Assembly (NCBI RefSeq): GCF_009766005.1
Contig: NZ_LMUK01000046.1
Span: 628,073 to 681,405, forward strand
Reading direction: 5' to 3'
DNA length: 53,333 bases
Source of the DNA: Bradyrhizobium sp. S69
GTDB taxonomy: Bacteria > Pseudomonadota > Alphaproteobacteria > Rhizobiales > Xanthobacteraceae
Each line of letters starts with the position of its first letter. Position 1 is the first letter of the stretch. The notes under the pieces were generated by a model. It worked only from the letters and a program-made list of their open reading frames with translations. It searched no databases and was not told where the DNA came from. The translations under genes were made by a program, and so were the position numbers. Shown piece after piece: positions 1 through 8,768 of the stretch.

Positions 1-1745
1 TGCGTCAGCTTCTTCTGCATCAGCTGAAACGAGATGCTTTGATCGGCCTGGATAGATCCGATCAAGAGCCCGGTGTCCTGCTGCGGCACAAACCCCTTGG
101 GCACGGCGGCGTAGAGATAGAAATTCAGGCCGAGGGTGGCGAGCAGAACCAGCATCACGGAGCGCGGATGACGCAGCGCCACCGTGAGCGTCCGCCGATA
201 GAAGTTCAACACCCCCTCGAACACACGCTCGCTCGCATGGTAGATCCATCCGTGCGGCCGTCCGCGTTCGGCGCGCAGCAGCACGGCGCACATCATCGGC
301 GTCGTCGTCAGAGAAACCACCAGCGAGATCACGATCGCAATCGTGATCGTCATGGAGAATTCGCGGAACAGCTTGCCGACCAGGCCGCCCATCAGCAGGA
401 TCGGGACAAACACCGCGATCAGCGACACGCTCATCGACAGCACCGTGAAGCCGACCTCCCGGGATCCGACGAGGGCGGCCTCCAGCGGCGGCTTTCCCAT
501 GTCGAGATGACGGGTAATGTTCTCCAGCACCACAATGGCGTCGTCGACCACGAACCCGGTCGCGACCGTCAGCGCCATCAGCGAGAAGATGTTGAGGCTG
601 TATCCGAGCAGATACATCACCGCGAAGGTCGCGACCAGCGACACCGATACCGCCACCACCGGAATCAGCGTCGCCCGGCCGCTGCGCAGGAACGCGAACA
701 CGACCAGGATCACCAGGATCACGGCAATGATCAGCGTGATTTCGACGTCGAACAGCGAGGTCCGGATCGTGATGGAGCGGTCGACCGCGAGATTGATATC
801 CATCGCCGGCGAGACCGACGCACGCAAAATCGGCATCAGCGCCTTCACCCGTTCGACCATCCCGATGATGTTGGCGCCCGGCTGCCGGTACACGATCATC
901 ATGACCGCGAGCTTGCCGTTGGCGAGGCCCAGATTGCGCAAATTCTCCACCGAATTGAGCACGTCGCCGACATCGGTCAGGCGCACCGCCGCGCCGTTGC
1001 GATAGGCAACCACCAGCGGTTTGTAGTCCTCGGCCTGGATCGCCTGATCGTTGGAATAGAGCTGGTAGCGCTGGCCGCCGACGTCGATGCCTCCCTTCGG
1101 ACTGTGGGCATTGGCGCTGCCGAGCGCGGCGCGAACATCTTCCAGCCCGATCCCGAATTTATAGAGCGCCGGCGGCTTGAGTTCGACGCGCACGGCGGGC
1201 AGCGATCCGCCGCTGACGCTGACTTCGCCGACGCCCTCGACCTGCGACAGCTTCTGCGCCAGCACGGTGGACGCGGCGTCATACAGTTCGGCAGGGGTCA
1301 GCGTATCCGACGTCAGCGTATAGATCAGGATCGGCGCCGAGGCGGGGTTGAACTTGCGATAGCTGGGATTGCTGCGCAGCGCGGTCGGCAGGTCGGCGCG
1401 CGCGGCGTTGATCGCGGCCTGGACGTCGCGCGCGGCGCCATTGATGTTGCGACTGACGCTGAACTGCAGGTTGATGCGCGCGGAGCCGAGCGAACTCGAC
1501 GAGGTCATCTCGCTGACATCGGCGATCTGGCCGAGATGACGCTCCAGCGGACTGGCCACCGTGGTTGCCACGTCCGCCGGGCTCGCGCCCGGCAGGGTCG
1601 CCTGCACCGAAATGGTCGGAATATCGACGTCCGGCAGCGGCGAGACCGGCAGCTTGAAAAAGGCGATAGTACCGGCGACAACCAGCCCGAACGTCAGCAG
1701 AGTGGTGGCGACGGGCCGACGGATAGACGGGCTGGAAAGACTCAT
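1..1745 (-). CDS. RND efflux permease, MdtB/MdtC-like (partial, C-terminus outside window)
   Basis: Inner-membrane proton-driven drug/metabolite exporter of the resistance-nodulation-division superfamily. About 581 codons are visible of a usual length near 1030; the reading frame runs off the left edge, so the C-terminal half is missing. The protein starts MSLSSPSIRRPVATTLL, the usual first transmembrane helix, and continues through the porter-domain stretch with LPGASPADVATTV, SEMTSSSSLGSARI and NINGAARDVQAAINAARADL, which are characteristic of MdtB/MdtC rather than AcrB. The TM4 motif around VDDAIVVLENITRH carries the acidic proton-relay residues. The ATG at 1743-1745 begins the conserved N-terminus, and longer reading frames in other phases are shadows. 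No membrane-fusion partner is visible upstream; it may lie outside the window. Family assignment is confident, substrate unknown. Confidence 0.93.
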   Translation of the reverse strand, partial: MSLSSPSIRRPVATTLLTFGLVVAGTIAFFKLPVSPLPDVDIPTISVQATLPGASPADVATTVASPLERHLGQIADVSEMTSSSSLGSARINLQFSVSRNINGAARDVQAAINAARADLPTALRSNPSYRKFNPASAPILIYTLTSDTLTPAELYDAASTVLAQKLSQVEGVGEVSVSGGSLPAVRVELKPPALYKFGIGLEDVRAALGSANAHSPKGGIDVGGQRYQLYSNDQAIQAEDYKPLVVAYRNGAAVRLTDVGDVLNSVENLRNLGLANGKLAVMMIVYRQPGANIIGMVERVKALMPILRASVSPAMDINLAVDRSITIRTSLFDVEITLIIAVILVILVVFAFLRSGRATLIPVVAVSVSLVATFAVMYLLGYSLNIFSLMALTVATGFVVDDAIVVLENITRHLDMGKPPLEAALVGSREVGFTVLSMSVSLIAVFVPILLMGGLVGKLFREFSMTITIAIVISLVVSLTTTPMMCAVLLRAERGRPHGWIYHASERVFEGVLNFYRRTLTVALRHPRSVMLVLLATLGLNFYLYAAVPKGFVPQQDTGLLIGSIQADQSISFQLMQKKLT

Positions 1746-2314
1746 GCGTGAACTTGATCCCCACCCGTCTTATATGTCGTAAATTGACCTGTTCAACGGC
1801 CGTAATCTAATTTAACAAGTGTGCTCTCCCGCCCGCAGATGGCAGGATCGAAAATGCCCGAATTTATTTAGGTCAGGGGTAACCGGTCCCTCGCGGGTTC
1901 AATTATCGAACCCAGCGGACATCGCTCCCGATACGCGCTGTCGCACCGGGTCATTCACTCCGAATTTGGCTTATTTGCAGCAGGCGCGAAGGGCGTATTT
2001 TCGATAGATGGAGGGTTGGGTCATGGGATTTCCCAAACTCCCGTCGTGCCCGGCGGAAGGCCGCAACACACCGGAGCCGTCATCCCCGGGACGAACGCGG
2101 AGCGTTCCCCCGTGAGGAGCAGCCACCTGGCCGCGTCTCGAAGGATGGTGTTCAGCTCAGTGCTTGCGGCCATCCTTCGAGGCTCGCAAGAGCTCGCACC
2201 TCAGGATGACGTCGAAATAGCTTCACACGCTCGAACGCGGGGACCCAGGCCGGGACGGCGAGAGGTTTCGCAGGTCCTCGAACTTCCCGACCGATCGCAT
2301 CGCAGCCGAAAGGG
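1746..2314. other. Intergenic region between RND pump and CoA-transferase
   Basis: 569 bases without a convincing gene. It separates the divergent promoter side of the RND gene from the end of the CoA-transferase gene. The right part holds a palindromic dispersed repeat, listed separately. Short open frames here have no family resemblance and no good ribosome-binding site. Confidence 0.6.
2113..2210. repeat. Dispersed palindromic repeat, family 1, copy 1
   Basis: The sequence contains CTCGAAGGATGG and its inverse CCATCCTTCGAG around a short loop, flanked by CACCTCAGGATGAC. Near-identical arrangements occur at 14021-14130 and 30836-30932, so it is a multicopy intergenic element. It lies downstream of the CoA-transferase gene and could act as a transcript-end structure. 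Confidence 0.8.
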
Positions 2315-3505
2315 CTACGCCCGCGTCTTGCCGAACGCGCCCGCCGCTGCGAGGCCGGTGATCGCCTCCGCGGACAGGCCGAGGGTCTTTGAGAGCACCT
2401 CATCCCGATGGGCGCCGACACCGGGTATTTCGCGTTTCATCGCGGTATCCGCGCCGGACATCTTCCAGGGCGCATTGACGCCGGCGAAGGCGCCCGCTTT
2501 ATCCGCAATCGTCGCGAAGGCGCCGCGTTGCAGCAGATGCGGGTCGGTCAGCGCCGCGCCAGGATCGCGGTATTCCGCACACGGCACCCCGGCCTTCTCG
2601 AGCGCGGCGATGCATTCGCGCACCGTGTGACGCTGCGTCCATTGTTCGATGACCTGCATCATCGCGGCCCAGTTCGCGCCCCGGGCCGGCACGGTATTGA
2701 AGCGCGGGTCGGTACCAAGTTCAGCCTGTCCCGTCACCTCACACAGCGCCGTAAAATTTCGCACCGTCACCGGCGCGATCAGGATGTCGCCGTCCAGGGT
2801 CCGCACCGGGCCGTAGGTCGGGCGCGATGCGTGGATCGGAAACTGAGCCTCCTGCATTTCGTAGACCAGGAGGTTCAACATGCAATCCATCAACGCAACG
2901 TCAATCCGCTGGCCCTGCCCGGTGCGTGCGCGCTGCACCAGCGCGGTCTGGATCGCGGAGTAGCCGAAGATTCCACCCAGCACGTCGGCGACGAAGATAG
3001 CTCCGGTCGCCGGCCGATCCCGGTCGCCGGCATACCGCATCAGCGAACGATCGAAGCCGCTCTCGGCATGAACGATCATGGCATAGGCCGCCCGCTCCGA
3101 ATCGGGCCCGCTCTGCCCATAGCCCGAAATCGAGCAATAGATCAGGCGCGGATTGATCTTACACAACGCGTCATAGCCGAGGCCAAGCCGATCCATCACG
3201 CCCGGACGAAAGTTCTCGACCAGGATGTCGGTTTCCGCGACCAGCCGGTGCACCAGCTTGATCGCCTCGGTGTTTTTCAGGTCGAGCGCAAGGCTGCGCT
3301 TTCCGGCGTTGAGCTGGCCGAAATAGGCGCTGTGGCCGTCGCGAACGGGCGTCCGCAACCGCATGTCGTCGCCCTCCGGCGGCTCGATCTTGATCACGTC
3401 GGCGCCGACATCGGCCAGCAGCCGCGCGCAATAGGGGCCGGCCAGCATGATCGAGAAATCGAGCACGCGGATGCCGTCGAGCGGCGGCGTGTTTTGCTCT
3501 GGCAT
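2315..3505 (-). CDS. CaiB/BaiF family (class III) CoA-transferase
   Basis: Probable cytoplasmic enzyme that moves CoA from a donor thioester to a carboxylic acid, making the acyl-CoA for the neighbouring dehydrogenase and crotonase. The 396-residue length is normal for the family. The N-terminus LDGIRVLDFSIMLAGPYCARLLADVG and the following DVIKIEPPEGDD are the standard class III signature, as is LALDLKN. The family's catalytic aspartate fits D in FVADVLGG, by position after the GAIF segment. It ends a minus-strand series GntR, crotonase, two-domain acyl-CoA dehydrogenase, CoA-transferase, with only 10 bases between it and the dehydrogenase, so co-transcription is likely. Acyl specificity cannot be read from the sequence; racemase members (AMACR-like) share this fold. 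Confidence 0.9.
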   Translation of the reverse strand: MPEQNTPPLDGIRVLDFSIMLAGPYCARLLADVGADVIKIEPPEGDDMRLRTPVRDGHSAYFGQLNAGKRSLALDLKNTEAIKLVHRLVAETDILVENFRPGVMDRLGLGYDALCKINPRLIYCSISGYGQSGPDSERAAYAMIVHAESGFDRSLMRYAGDRDRPATGAIFVADVLGGIFGYSAIQTALVQRARTGQGQRIDVALMDCMLNLLVYEMQEAQFPIHASRPTYGPVRTLDGDILIAPVTVRNFTALCEVTGQAELGTDPRFNTVPARGANWAAMMQVIEQWTQRHTVRECIAALEKAGVPCAEYRDPGAALTDPHLLQRGAFATIADKAGAFAGVNAPWKMSGADTAMKREIPGVGAHRDEVLSKTLGLSAEAITGLAAAGAFGKTRA

Positions 3506-3515
3506 CCATCTGCTC

Positions 3516-5759
3516 CTATCTGGGCAGCCCGAGGCCGCGTTGCGCGATCAGGCTGCGTTGAATTTCGTTGGTCCCGATGCTGATGACCCACATCAGCGAA
3601 TGACGAAGGTTTTGCTCGAAGCGGCCGTTGTCGAGCGCTCCCGGCATCTGCTCGGAAAGAGTGGCGCGCATGCCGAGAATGTCGAGCGCGGCTTCGCCGA
3701 AACGCTCCATCAATTCGCCGGAGAACACCTTGCTGATCGCGCCGTATTCCGGCGGCGTGATGCCGTCAGCGGCGAGTTCCGCGCAATGCACCATCAACTG
3801 ACGGCCGACCTCGATCTCGCACGCCAGCGTTGCCATTCGGTCGCGGACGATCGGATCATCCGCGAGCGGCTGCGCGCCGCCACTCTGCGCCATGACGCGT
3901 TTGCGCAACTGCTCGAAGGCGTGAACCACCTTGAGCACGATGCCGCCGCCGACCAGGCCGCGCTCATAGGCGAGCGCGCCTGTCAGCACCTTCCAGCCGC
4001 CATTGACTTCGCCCACGAGATTTTCCAGCGGAATCCGCACATTGTCGTAGAAGATATTGGCAAAGCTACCGTCATACATGGTGGTCGCGGGCCGGATGGT
4101 GATGCCGGCCGCGTCCATCGGAACGATGAACATGCTGATACCCGCGTGTGGCGGCTTTGCTTCCGGGTCGGTTCGCGCCGCGAGGAACATGTATTTTCCC
4201 CACCAGGTCGTGGTCCAGATTTTCTGTCCATTGATGACCCAGCCATCGCCATCGCGCATTGCGCGCGTGCGCAGCGCAGCCAGATCCGACCCCGCCTCCG
4301 GCTCGCTGTAGCCCATCCCGTGCATGGCTTCGCCACGCAAAATCTCCGGCAGATACTTCTCCTGCTGCGCCAAGCTACCGAACATCATCAGCGCGTTGGC
4401 CTGGATCGCGGCGCCAATCCGCGGTGCTTCACCCCGCTCCATGGTTTCGATGAAGGCGATCTGCTCCAGTGGCGTGCGCGCTTGACCGCCGAATTGACTT
4501 GGCCAACCCAATCCGATCCAGCCGGTCTGGCCGATATCGCGGGCAAACTCAGGATCGAACTCGCGCTTGGAGAATGGCCTTGCGTCAAAACCGGCCTTGC
4601 GCGCGCCGGACCAGTGATCGTCCAGCCACGCCTGCGCCTCCTCACGCAACGCGTTTGCCGCAGGACCCAGATCATATTGCGGCAGGTCGTGGCCGCCGTG
4701 GTCGAACAGGAACGAGGCGACACGCCGCCGCGCTTCGCTCGCGCCACCGAGCGCAATGGTGTCGAGATGCACCCGCTTGAAATGGCCGGGCGCCTGATGT
4801 TCCTCGGCATAGCCGATCGCGCCTAGCGTATGCTGGGTTTCGAGCGAAACCCGCCGCAGCGCGTCACAGCCAAAGGCAATCGCGGTATTGGCGAAATAGC
4901 GCCAGTTCCTGTCCCCGCGATCATGTAGATGCGCGGCATGATCGAGCGTCAGCCGCACGCCTTCGAGGGCGATCAGGCCATTCGCAAGCTTGTGCTGGAT
5001 CGCCTGAAACCGCCCGATCGGCTGGCCGAACTGCTTGCGCTCCCGGGCATACTCGACCGCCAGCTCGAAAGCCGCGCGCGCCGCGCCCTGCGCGCGCGCC
5101 ACCAGAGCGAGCTTACCCGCCAGCAGCCGGTCATCGAGAGCGCCGGATGCCAGATCGACACGTTTCGCCGGCGCTTGCGTCAGGCGGACTTCATAGAGGC
5201 CCCAGGCGCCCATGGCCCGGGTTGCCTCCAACTCAACGCCAGGCCCCTGCAATGCGATGATGGCAAGGCTCGCCGGCGCCATCGCGGCGACCAGGTGCGT
5301 GCAACTCCCGGCCACTTCGACAAAGCGCAGTAGCCCGTTGGCGCGTCCATCGGCGAACTGGATGCTGCCGGTGTTATCGTCGGGATCGAGTGCCCCGAAC
5401 GAGAAGGCGACGCGCGCCGTTCCCTCATGCAGTCTTTCGAGCAGATCGACCGCCTCTTCCGCCCGACAGCCCGACAGCGCCAGATTGGCGAGCGCGGCCG
5501 ACCACATCGGCGCTGGGCACGCGGCCCGGCCGAGTTCCGTCATGACTACGACGATCTCGCGAAGTCCGCCTTCATTGAGGTCGCAGCCCAGCGCCGCGAC
5601 ACCCTGCCCGACCAGCTTGGTCCAGATCGAAGTAATCTCCTCCGCCGATCCCGAAGACGTCGCAGCCGTTTGCGGATTCCATTGCGCGCCAAGAAAGCGC
5701 GCCAAGGAATCGCGGAGCATCGTCCTGACGTCGTCGCTCGGCAACTCGGTCGAAGGCAT
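3516..5759 (-). CDS. Fused two-domain acyl-CoA dehydrogenase
   Basis: FAD-dependent alpha,beta-dehydrogenase of an acyl-CoA, but at 747 residues it is about twice the usual 380-400. Two acyl-CoA dehydrogenase folds lie in tandem. Residues 1-350 carry RKQFGQPIGRFQAIQHKLAN at 241-260 but a poorly conserved front half. Residues about 365-747 carry YSEPEAGSDLAALRTRA, GQKIWTT and a C-terminal GTNEIQRSLIAQR. The LCAD/isovaleryl-type catalytic glutamate appears as E599 in AYERG of the second domain, whereas the aligned place in the first domain reads LDDRLL. This suggests one catalytic and one structural or degenerate half, as in the mycobacterial two-gene FadE heterotetramers. Eight bases separate it from the crotonase upstream. 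Function is confident; substrate (bulky or ring acyl-CoA) is inference. Confidence 0.92.
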   Translation of the reverse strand: MPSTELPSDDVRTMLRDSLARFLGAQWNPQTAATSSGSAEEITSIWTKLVGQGVAALGCDLNEGGLREIVVVMTELGRAACPAPMWSAALANLALSGCRAEEAVDLLERLHEGTARVAFSFGALDPDDNTGSIQFADGRANGLLRFVEVAGSCTHLVAAMAPASLAIIALQGPGVELEATRAMGAWGLYEVRLTQAPAKRVDLASGALDDRLLAGKLALVARAQGAARAAFELAVEYARERKQFGQPIGRFQAIQHKLANGLIALEGVRLTLDHAAHLHDRGDRNWRYFANTAIAFGCDALRRVSLETQHTLGAIGYAEEHQAPGHFKRVHLDTIALGGASEARRRVASFLFDHGGHDLPQYDLGPAANALREEAQAWLDDHWSGARKAGFDARPFSKREFDPEFARDIGQTGWIGLGWPSQFGGQARTPLEQIAFIETMERGEAPRIGAAIQANALMMFGSLAQQEKYLPEILRGEAMHGMGYSEPEAGSDLAALRTRAMRDGDGWVINGQKIWTTTWWGKYMFLAARTDPEAKPPHAGISMFIVPMDAAGITIRPATTMYDGSFANIFYDNVRIPLENLVGEVNGGWKVLTGALAYERGLVGGGIVLKVVHAFEQLRKRVMAQSGGAQPLADDPIVRDRMATLACEIEVGRQLMVHCAELAADGITPPEYGAISKVFSGELMERFGEAALDILGMRATLSEQMPGALDNGRFEQNLRHSLMWVISIGTNEIQRSLIAQRGLGLPR

Positions 5760-5767
5760 CGACGGAA

Positions 5768-6577
5768 TTACGCCTGGCCGAATTTCGGCTTGCGCTTTTC
5801 CTTGAAGGACATCGTCGCCTCCTTGTGATCGGCGGTCGCAAACGTCACCTGCTCGAGCGCCATCGATGCTTCGAGCATCAGGTTCACCCGCTCTTTCAGA
5901 ATTTGGTTGATCGACAGCTTGGTCCAGCGGATCGCCCAGGTCGGGCCGTTGGCGAGTTCCAGCGCAATCGCCCGCGCCTTCGCCAGCACCTCGGCACGCG
6001 GCGCCACATGATTGACCAGACCGATCCGCTCGGCCTCCTTGCCGCTCAACAGCGTGCCGCGCATCAGGAATTCCTTGGCCTTGTTGATGCCGATCAGCAA
6101 CGGCCAGATCACCGTGCCGCCATCACCGGCCACCAGGCCCACGCGCGACACGTGCGTATCGCCGATGCGGGCGTCTTCCGCCATCACCGTAATGTCGCAC
6201 AATAACGCGTGAGTGGCGGCAAGGCCGATGGCGTCGCCATTGATCGCGGCGATGATCGGCTTGTCGAGTTCGAGCTGGCGGGTGACACCACGGCGACTGA
6301 TCATCGGATCGTGCACCTCGCCCTCCTCCAGAACATCGCCGCCGGGCCGCTCCGACATCGCCTTGACGTCGCCGCCGACGCTGAAAAAATCACCCGACCC
6401 CGTCAGCACGACGGCATTGATCGCGTGGTCGTCGGCAAGATCGTCCCATATCGTTCGCAGCTCGCGGATCAACACCTGGTTGATCGCGTTGCGCGCCTGC
6501 GGACGGTTGAGGGTCACGGTGGCGACCTTGGCTTCGATCTCGACCTTGAGGCATTCGTATTTGGCGTATCTCGTCAT
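5768..6577 (-). CDS. Enoyl-CoA hydratase/isomerase family protein
   Basis: Crotonase-fold enzyme, 269 residues, expected to act on a CoA thioester in the cytoplasm. The N-terminus VATVTLNRPQARNAINQVLI and FFSVGGDVKAM give the CoA-binding and first oxyanion-hole segments. The second segment reads GDAIGLAATHALLCDI, and the later loop VGLVAGDGGTVIWPLL has Asp rather than Glu. The two glutamates of a classical hydratase are therefore absent, and an isomerase or hydrolase role is as likely as hydration. It lies between the GntR gene (59 bases upstream) and the two-domain dehydrogenase (8 bases downstream) on the same strand. A GGGAGCG sequence precedes the chosen ATG at 6577. Confidence 0.88.
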   Translation of the reverse strand: MTRYAKYECLKVEIEAKVATVTLNRPQARNAINQVLIRELRTIWDDLADDHAINAVVLTGSGDFFSVGGDVKAMSERPGGDVLEEGEVHDPMISRRGVTRQLELDKPIIAAINGDAIGLAATHALLCDITVMAEDARIGDTHVSRVGLVAGDGGTVIWPLLIGINKAKEFLMRGTLLSGKEAERIGLVNHVAPRAEVLAKARAIALELANGPTWAIRWTKLSINQILKERVNLMLEASMALEQVTFATADHKEATMSFKEKRKPKFGQA

Positions 6578-6636
6578 GTTTCGCTCCCTATTGTTTGTTC
6601 TGGGTGTTTGTTTTTCTCGGAACTGCTCTTGAGCGT

Positions 6637-7506
6637 TCAGCGGTGCAGGCCCGGCTGCTGCACTTCGGCAAGTGCTACGTGAAGCGACATCGAGCCGGGA
6701 TCCAGTTCGAGCATCCGCTGCACTGATTCCACGTGAATTCGCATCAATTTGGTCGCCGCGGTCACGTCCCGGGCACGCAACGCTGCAAGGAACTGCCTTC
6801 TTTTGTCGGTCAGGCGTGGCGTCGCCGCGCCGCTGGAGGCGACCTTGGCATAGACGAAACGCATGTGAATCTCGGTGACCGAGTTCACCATCATGGCGAT
6901 CACCTTGTTGCCGGTCGATTCCGCCAACAATTTGTAGAACTCACGTGAGCACTCGACCCGATCAAGCAGCCGTCCTTCACGGGTCGCGACATCGGTCCGC
7001 TCGATGTTGGCTTCCAGCGCCTCGAAATCGCGCTGCCGCGCCGCGACGCAGGCCAGCCGGACCACCAGATCGATGACGTTGATCCGCGCCTCCGATAGCT
7101 CGCGCACCGAGATGGTGCCGAGGCTGAGCATGTCCCGCATGACTTCATTCATGCGGCCGGTATCGCCTTCCCGAATGAAGGCGCCGCCCTTGACGCCCTT
7201 CCGCAGCCGCAGAATGCCGGCCATTTCCAGGCTGCGCAGCGCCTCGCGCAGCACATTGCGGCTGACCCCGAGCTGCTGCGCGAGGTCGCGCTCCGGCGGC
7301 AATTTGTCTCCCGGCTTGAGAACGCCGAGCGCGAGCTGCTCGCGGATCCGCTCGCAGATTTCCTCGAACGCCCGCCGGGTATGGATGGGCCGAAACGTCA
7401 CCGGAGTTGTCGCTCCCGCGGCGCGGGGATCCGGAATGCGCTCGCGGCGGGTCTGCGCAATTGTTCGAGGGCGGGCCGGTGGGCTGGGCCTTGACTTGTT
7501 CATCAT
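6637..7506 (-). CDS. GntR/FadR-type transcriptional regulator (FCD domain)
   Basis: DNA-binding regulator, 289 residues from the chosen start. After a basic, disordered-looking N-terminus (PSPPARPRTIAQTRRER) comes a winged helix with the GntR signature LKPGDKLPPERDLAQQLGVS and NVLREALRSLEMAGIL. An all-helical C-terminal FCD-type effector domain follows. It heads the minus-strand crotonase/dehydrogenase/CoA-transferase series and is divergent from the acyl-CoA dehydrogenase at 7597, so it probably controls both sides in response to an acyl-CoA or organic acid. I chose tandem ATGs at 7506/7503 over the in-frame ATG at 7533 because the latter lies inside a candidate operator (7519-7535). No start has a strong Shine-Dalgarno sequence, so this is uncertain. 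Confidence 0.85.
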   Translation of the reverse strand: MMNKSRPSPPARPRTIAQTRRERIPDPRAAGATTPVTFRPIHTRRAFEEICERIREQLALGVLKPGDKLPPERDLAQQLGVSRNVLREALRSLEMAGILRLRKGVKGGAFIREGDTGRMNEVMRDMLSLGTISVRELSEARINVIDLVVRLACVAARQRDFEALEANIERTDVATREGRLLDRVECSREFYKLLAESTGNKVIAMMVNSVTEIHMRFVYAKVASSGAATPRLTDKRRQFLAALRARDVTAATKLMRIHVESVQRMLELDPGSMSLHVALAEVQQPGLHR

Positions 7507-7518
7507 GCGACGACTATT

Positions 7519-7535
7519 AAATGGTTCACCCATTC
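7519..7535. promoter_or_regulatory. Candidate GntR operator in divergent promoter region
   Basis: AAATGGTTCACCCATTC is an imperfect inverted repeat (ATGG-N5-CCAT) lying between the GntR gene and the divergent dehydrogenase. FadR-like regulators often bind TGGT-N3-ACCA-like sites, and this resembles one. Assignment to the adjacent regulator is inference from position and shape. Confidence 0.4.
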
Positions 7536-7596
7536 AATGGAAGCCCTTTTTTCGGCTTCCCTTTGGGAAACCTTGCTTGGGGAAAGAGGAGACGTC

Positions 7597-8736
7597 ATGA
7601 GCTTCACCGAGGAGCAGATTGCTTTCCGCGACAGCATTGCGAAAATGGTGGCCAGGCACGTGGCGCCGATCGCCGCCGAGATCGACGCGACCGACCGGTT
7701 CCCGACCGAACTGGTCAAGCTGTTCGGCGAAATGGGGCTGATGCAGCTCTGGGTGCCCGAGCAATATGGCGGCCCGAACGGCAATCTGACGATGGTCTGC
7801 ATCGCACGCGAGGAGATCTCCAAAGTCTCGCCCGCCTGCGCCTCGATCGCCGGCCTCAACTCGATGTTCATCATGCCGCTGCTTCACTTCGGCTCGGAGG
7901 AGCAACGGAAGAAATATCTGCCAAGGATCGCCGCCGGCGGTGTGGTCACCGCGATCGCGATTTCCGAACCGCAGGCCGGCTCCGACGTTACCGCGATCAA
8001 CACCCGCGCGAAAAAAGACGGCGATTGCTATGTCCTCAATGGCCGCAAGCAGTGGTGCAGCTACGGCGTCGAAGCCGAATGCATCATCGTGATGGCACGA
8101 ACCAGCGACAGCCCCGGCGCCGACGGTATCAGCGCCTTTATCGTCGAACCAAAGACAACGGCCGGCATCACCTTTGGCCGCCACGAGCGAAAAATGGGAT
8201 TTCGCGGCGCGCCAAATACGCCGATCTTCTTCGACAATGTCCGGGTGCCCGTGGAGAACCTCGTCGGCGAGGAGGGCAAGGGCTTTCGGGCATCGATGCG
8301 CGCGCTCGACCTCAACCGTCCCACCATCGGCGCTCAATCGGTCGGGCTGGCGCAGGGCGCGCTCGACGTCTGCATCGCCTACGCGAAAGAACGCAAGCAG
8401 TTCAAGAAGGCCATTTCGGAGTTCCAGGGCATCCAGTTCATGCTGGCGGACATGGCGATCCAGATCGAGGCGGCCCGCGCCCTGGTCTACGAATGCGCCC
8501 GCGCCGGAGATGCCGGCGACTGGAAGCGCCTCAACCTGCTGGCCAGCATGGCCAAATGCTTCGGCAGCGACATGGCGATGAAGGTCACCACCGACGCCGT
8601 CCAGATTTTCGGCGGTTATGGCTACACGATGGATTACCCGGTCGAACGCATGATGCGCGACGCCAAGCTGACGCAGATATTCGAGGGAACCAATCAGATC
8701 CAGCGCGTGGTGATTGCCCGCGAACTGCTACGATAA
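7597..8736 (+). CDS. Acyl-CoA dehydrogenase
   Basis: FAD flavoprotein of 379 residues that introduces a 2,3-double bond into an acyl-CoA and passes electrons to ETF. Motifs in order: ISEPQAGSDVTAINTRAKKD (substrate/FAD loop), GRKQWCSYG, YAKERKQFKKAISEFQGIQF, and the C-terminal IFEGTNQIQRVVIAREL, where E363 is the short/medium-chain-type catalytic base. GAGGAG six bases before the ATG at 7597 fixes the start; an in-frame ATG 60 bases upstream lacks this. It is first in a plus-strand series with a binding protein and a P450, and divergent from the GntR regulator. The exact acyl substrate is unknown. Confidence 0.93.
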   Translation: MSFTEEQIAFRDSIAKMVARHVAPIAAEIDATDRFPTELVKLFGEMGLMQLWVPEQYGGPNGNLTMVCIAREEISKVSPACASIAGLNSMFIMPLLHFGSEEQRKKYLPRIAAGGVVTAIAISEPQAGSDVTAINTRAKKDGDCYVLNGRKQWCSYGVEAECIIVMARTSDSPGADGISAFIVEPKTTAGITFGRHERKMGFRGAPNTPIFFDNVRVPVENLVGEEGKGFRASMRALDLNRPTIGAQSVGLAQGALDVCIAYAKERKQFKKAISEFQGIQFMLADMAIQIEAARALVYECARAGDAGDWKRLNLLASMAKCFGSDMAMKVTTDAVQIFGGYGYTMDYPVERMMRDAKLTQIFEGTNQIQRVVIARELLR

Positions 8737-8768
8737 AAACAAACAAAAAATAATCGGGAGGAACTGGA

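Noticed and set aside
39..1751. 570-codon open frame on the plus strand opposite the RND pump
   Set aside because: Arg/His/Gln-rich composition typical of an antisense shadow in GC-rich DNA; the minus strand encodes a clear RND protein.
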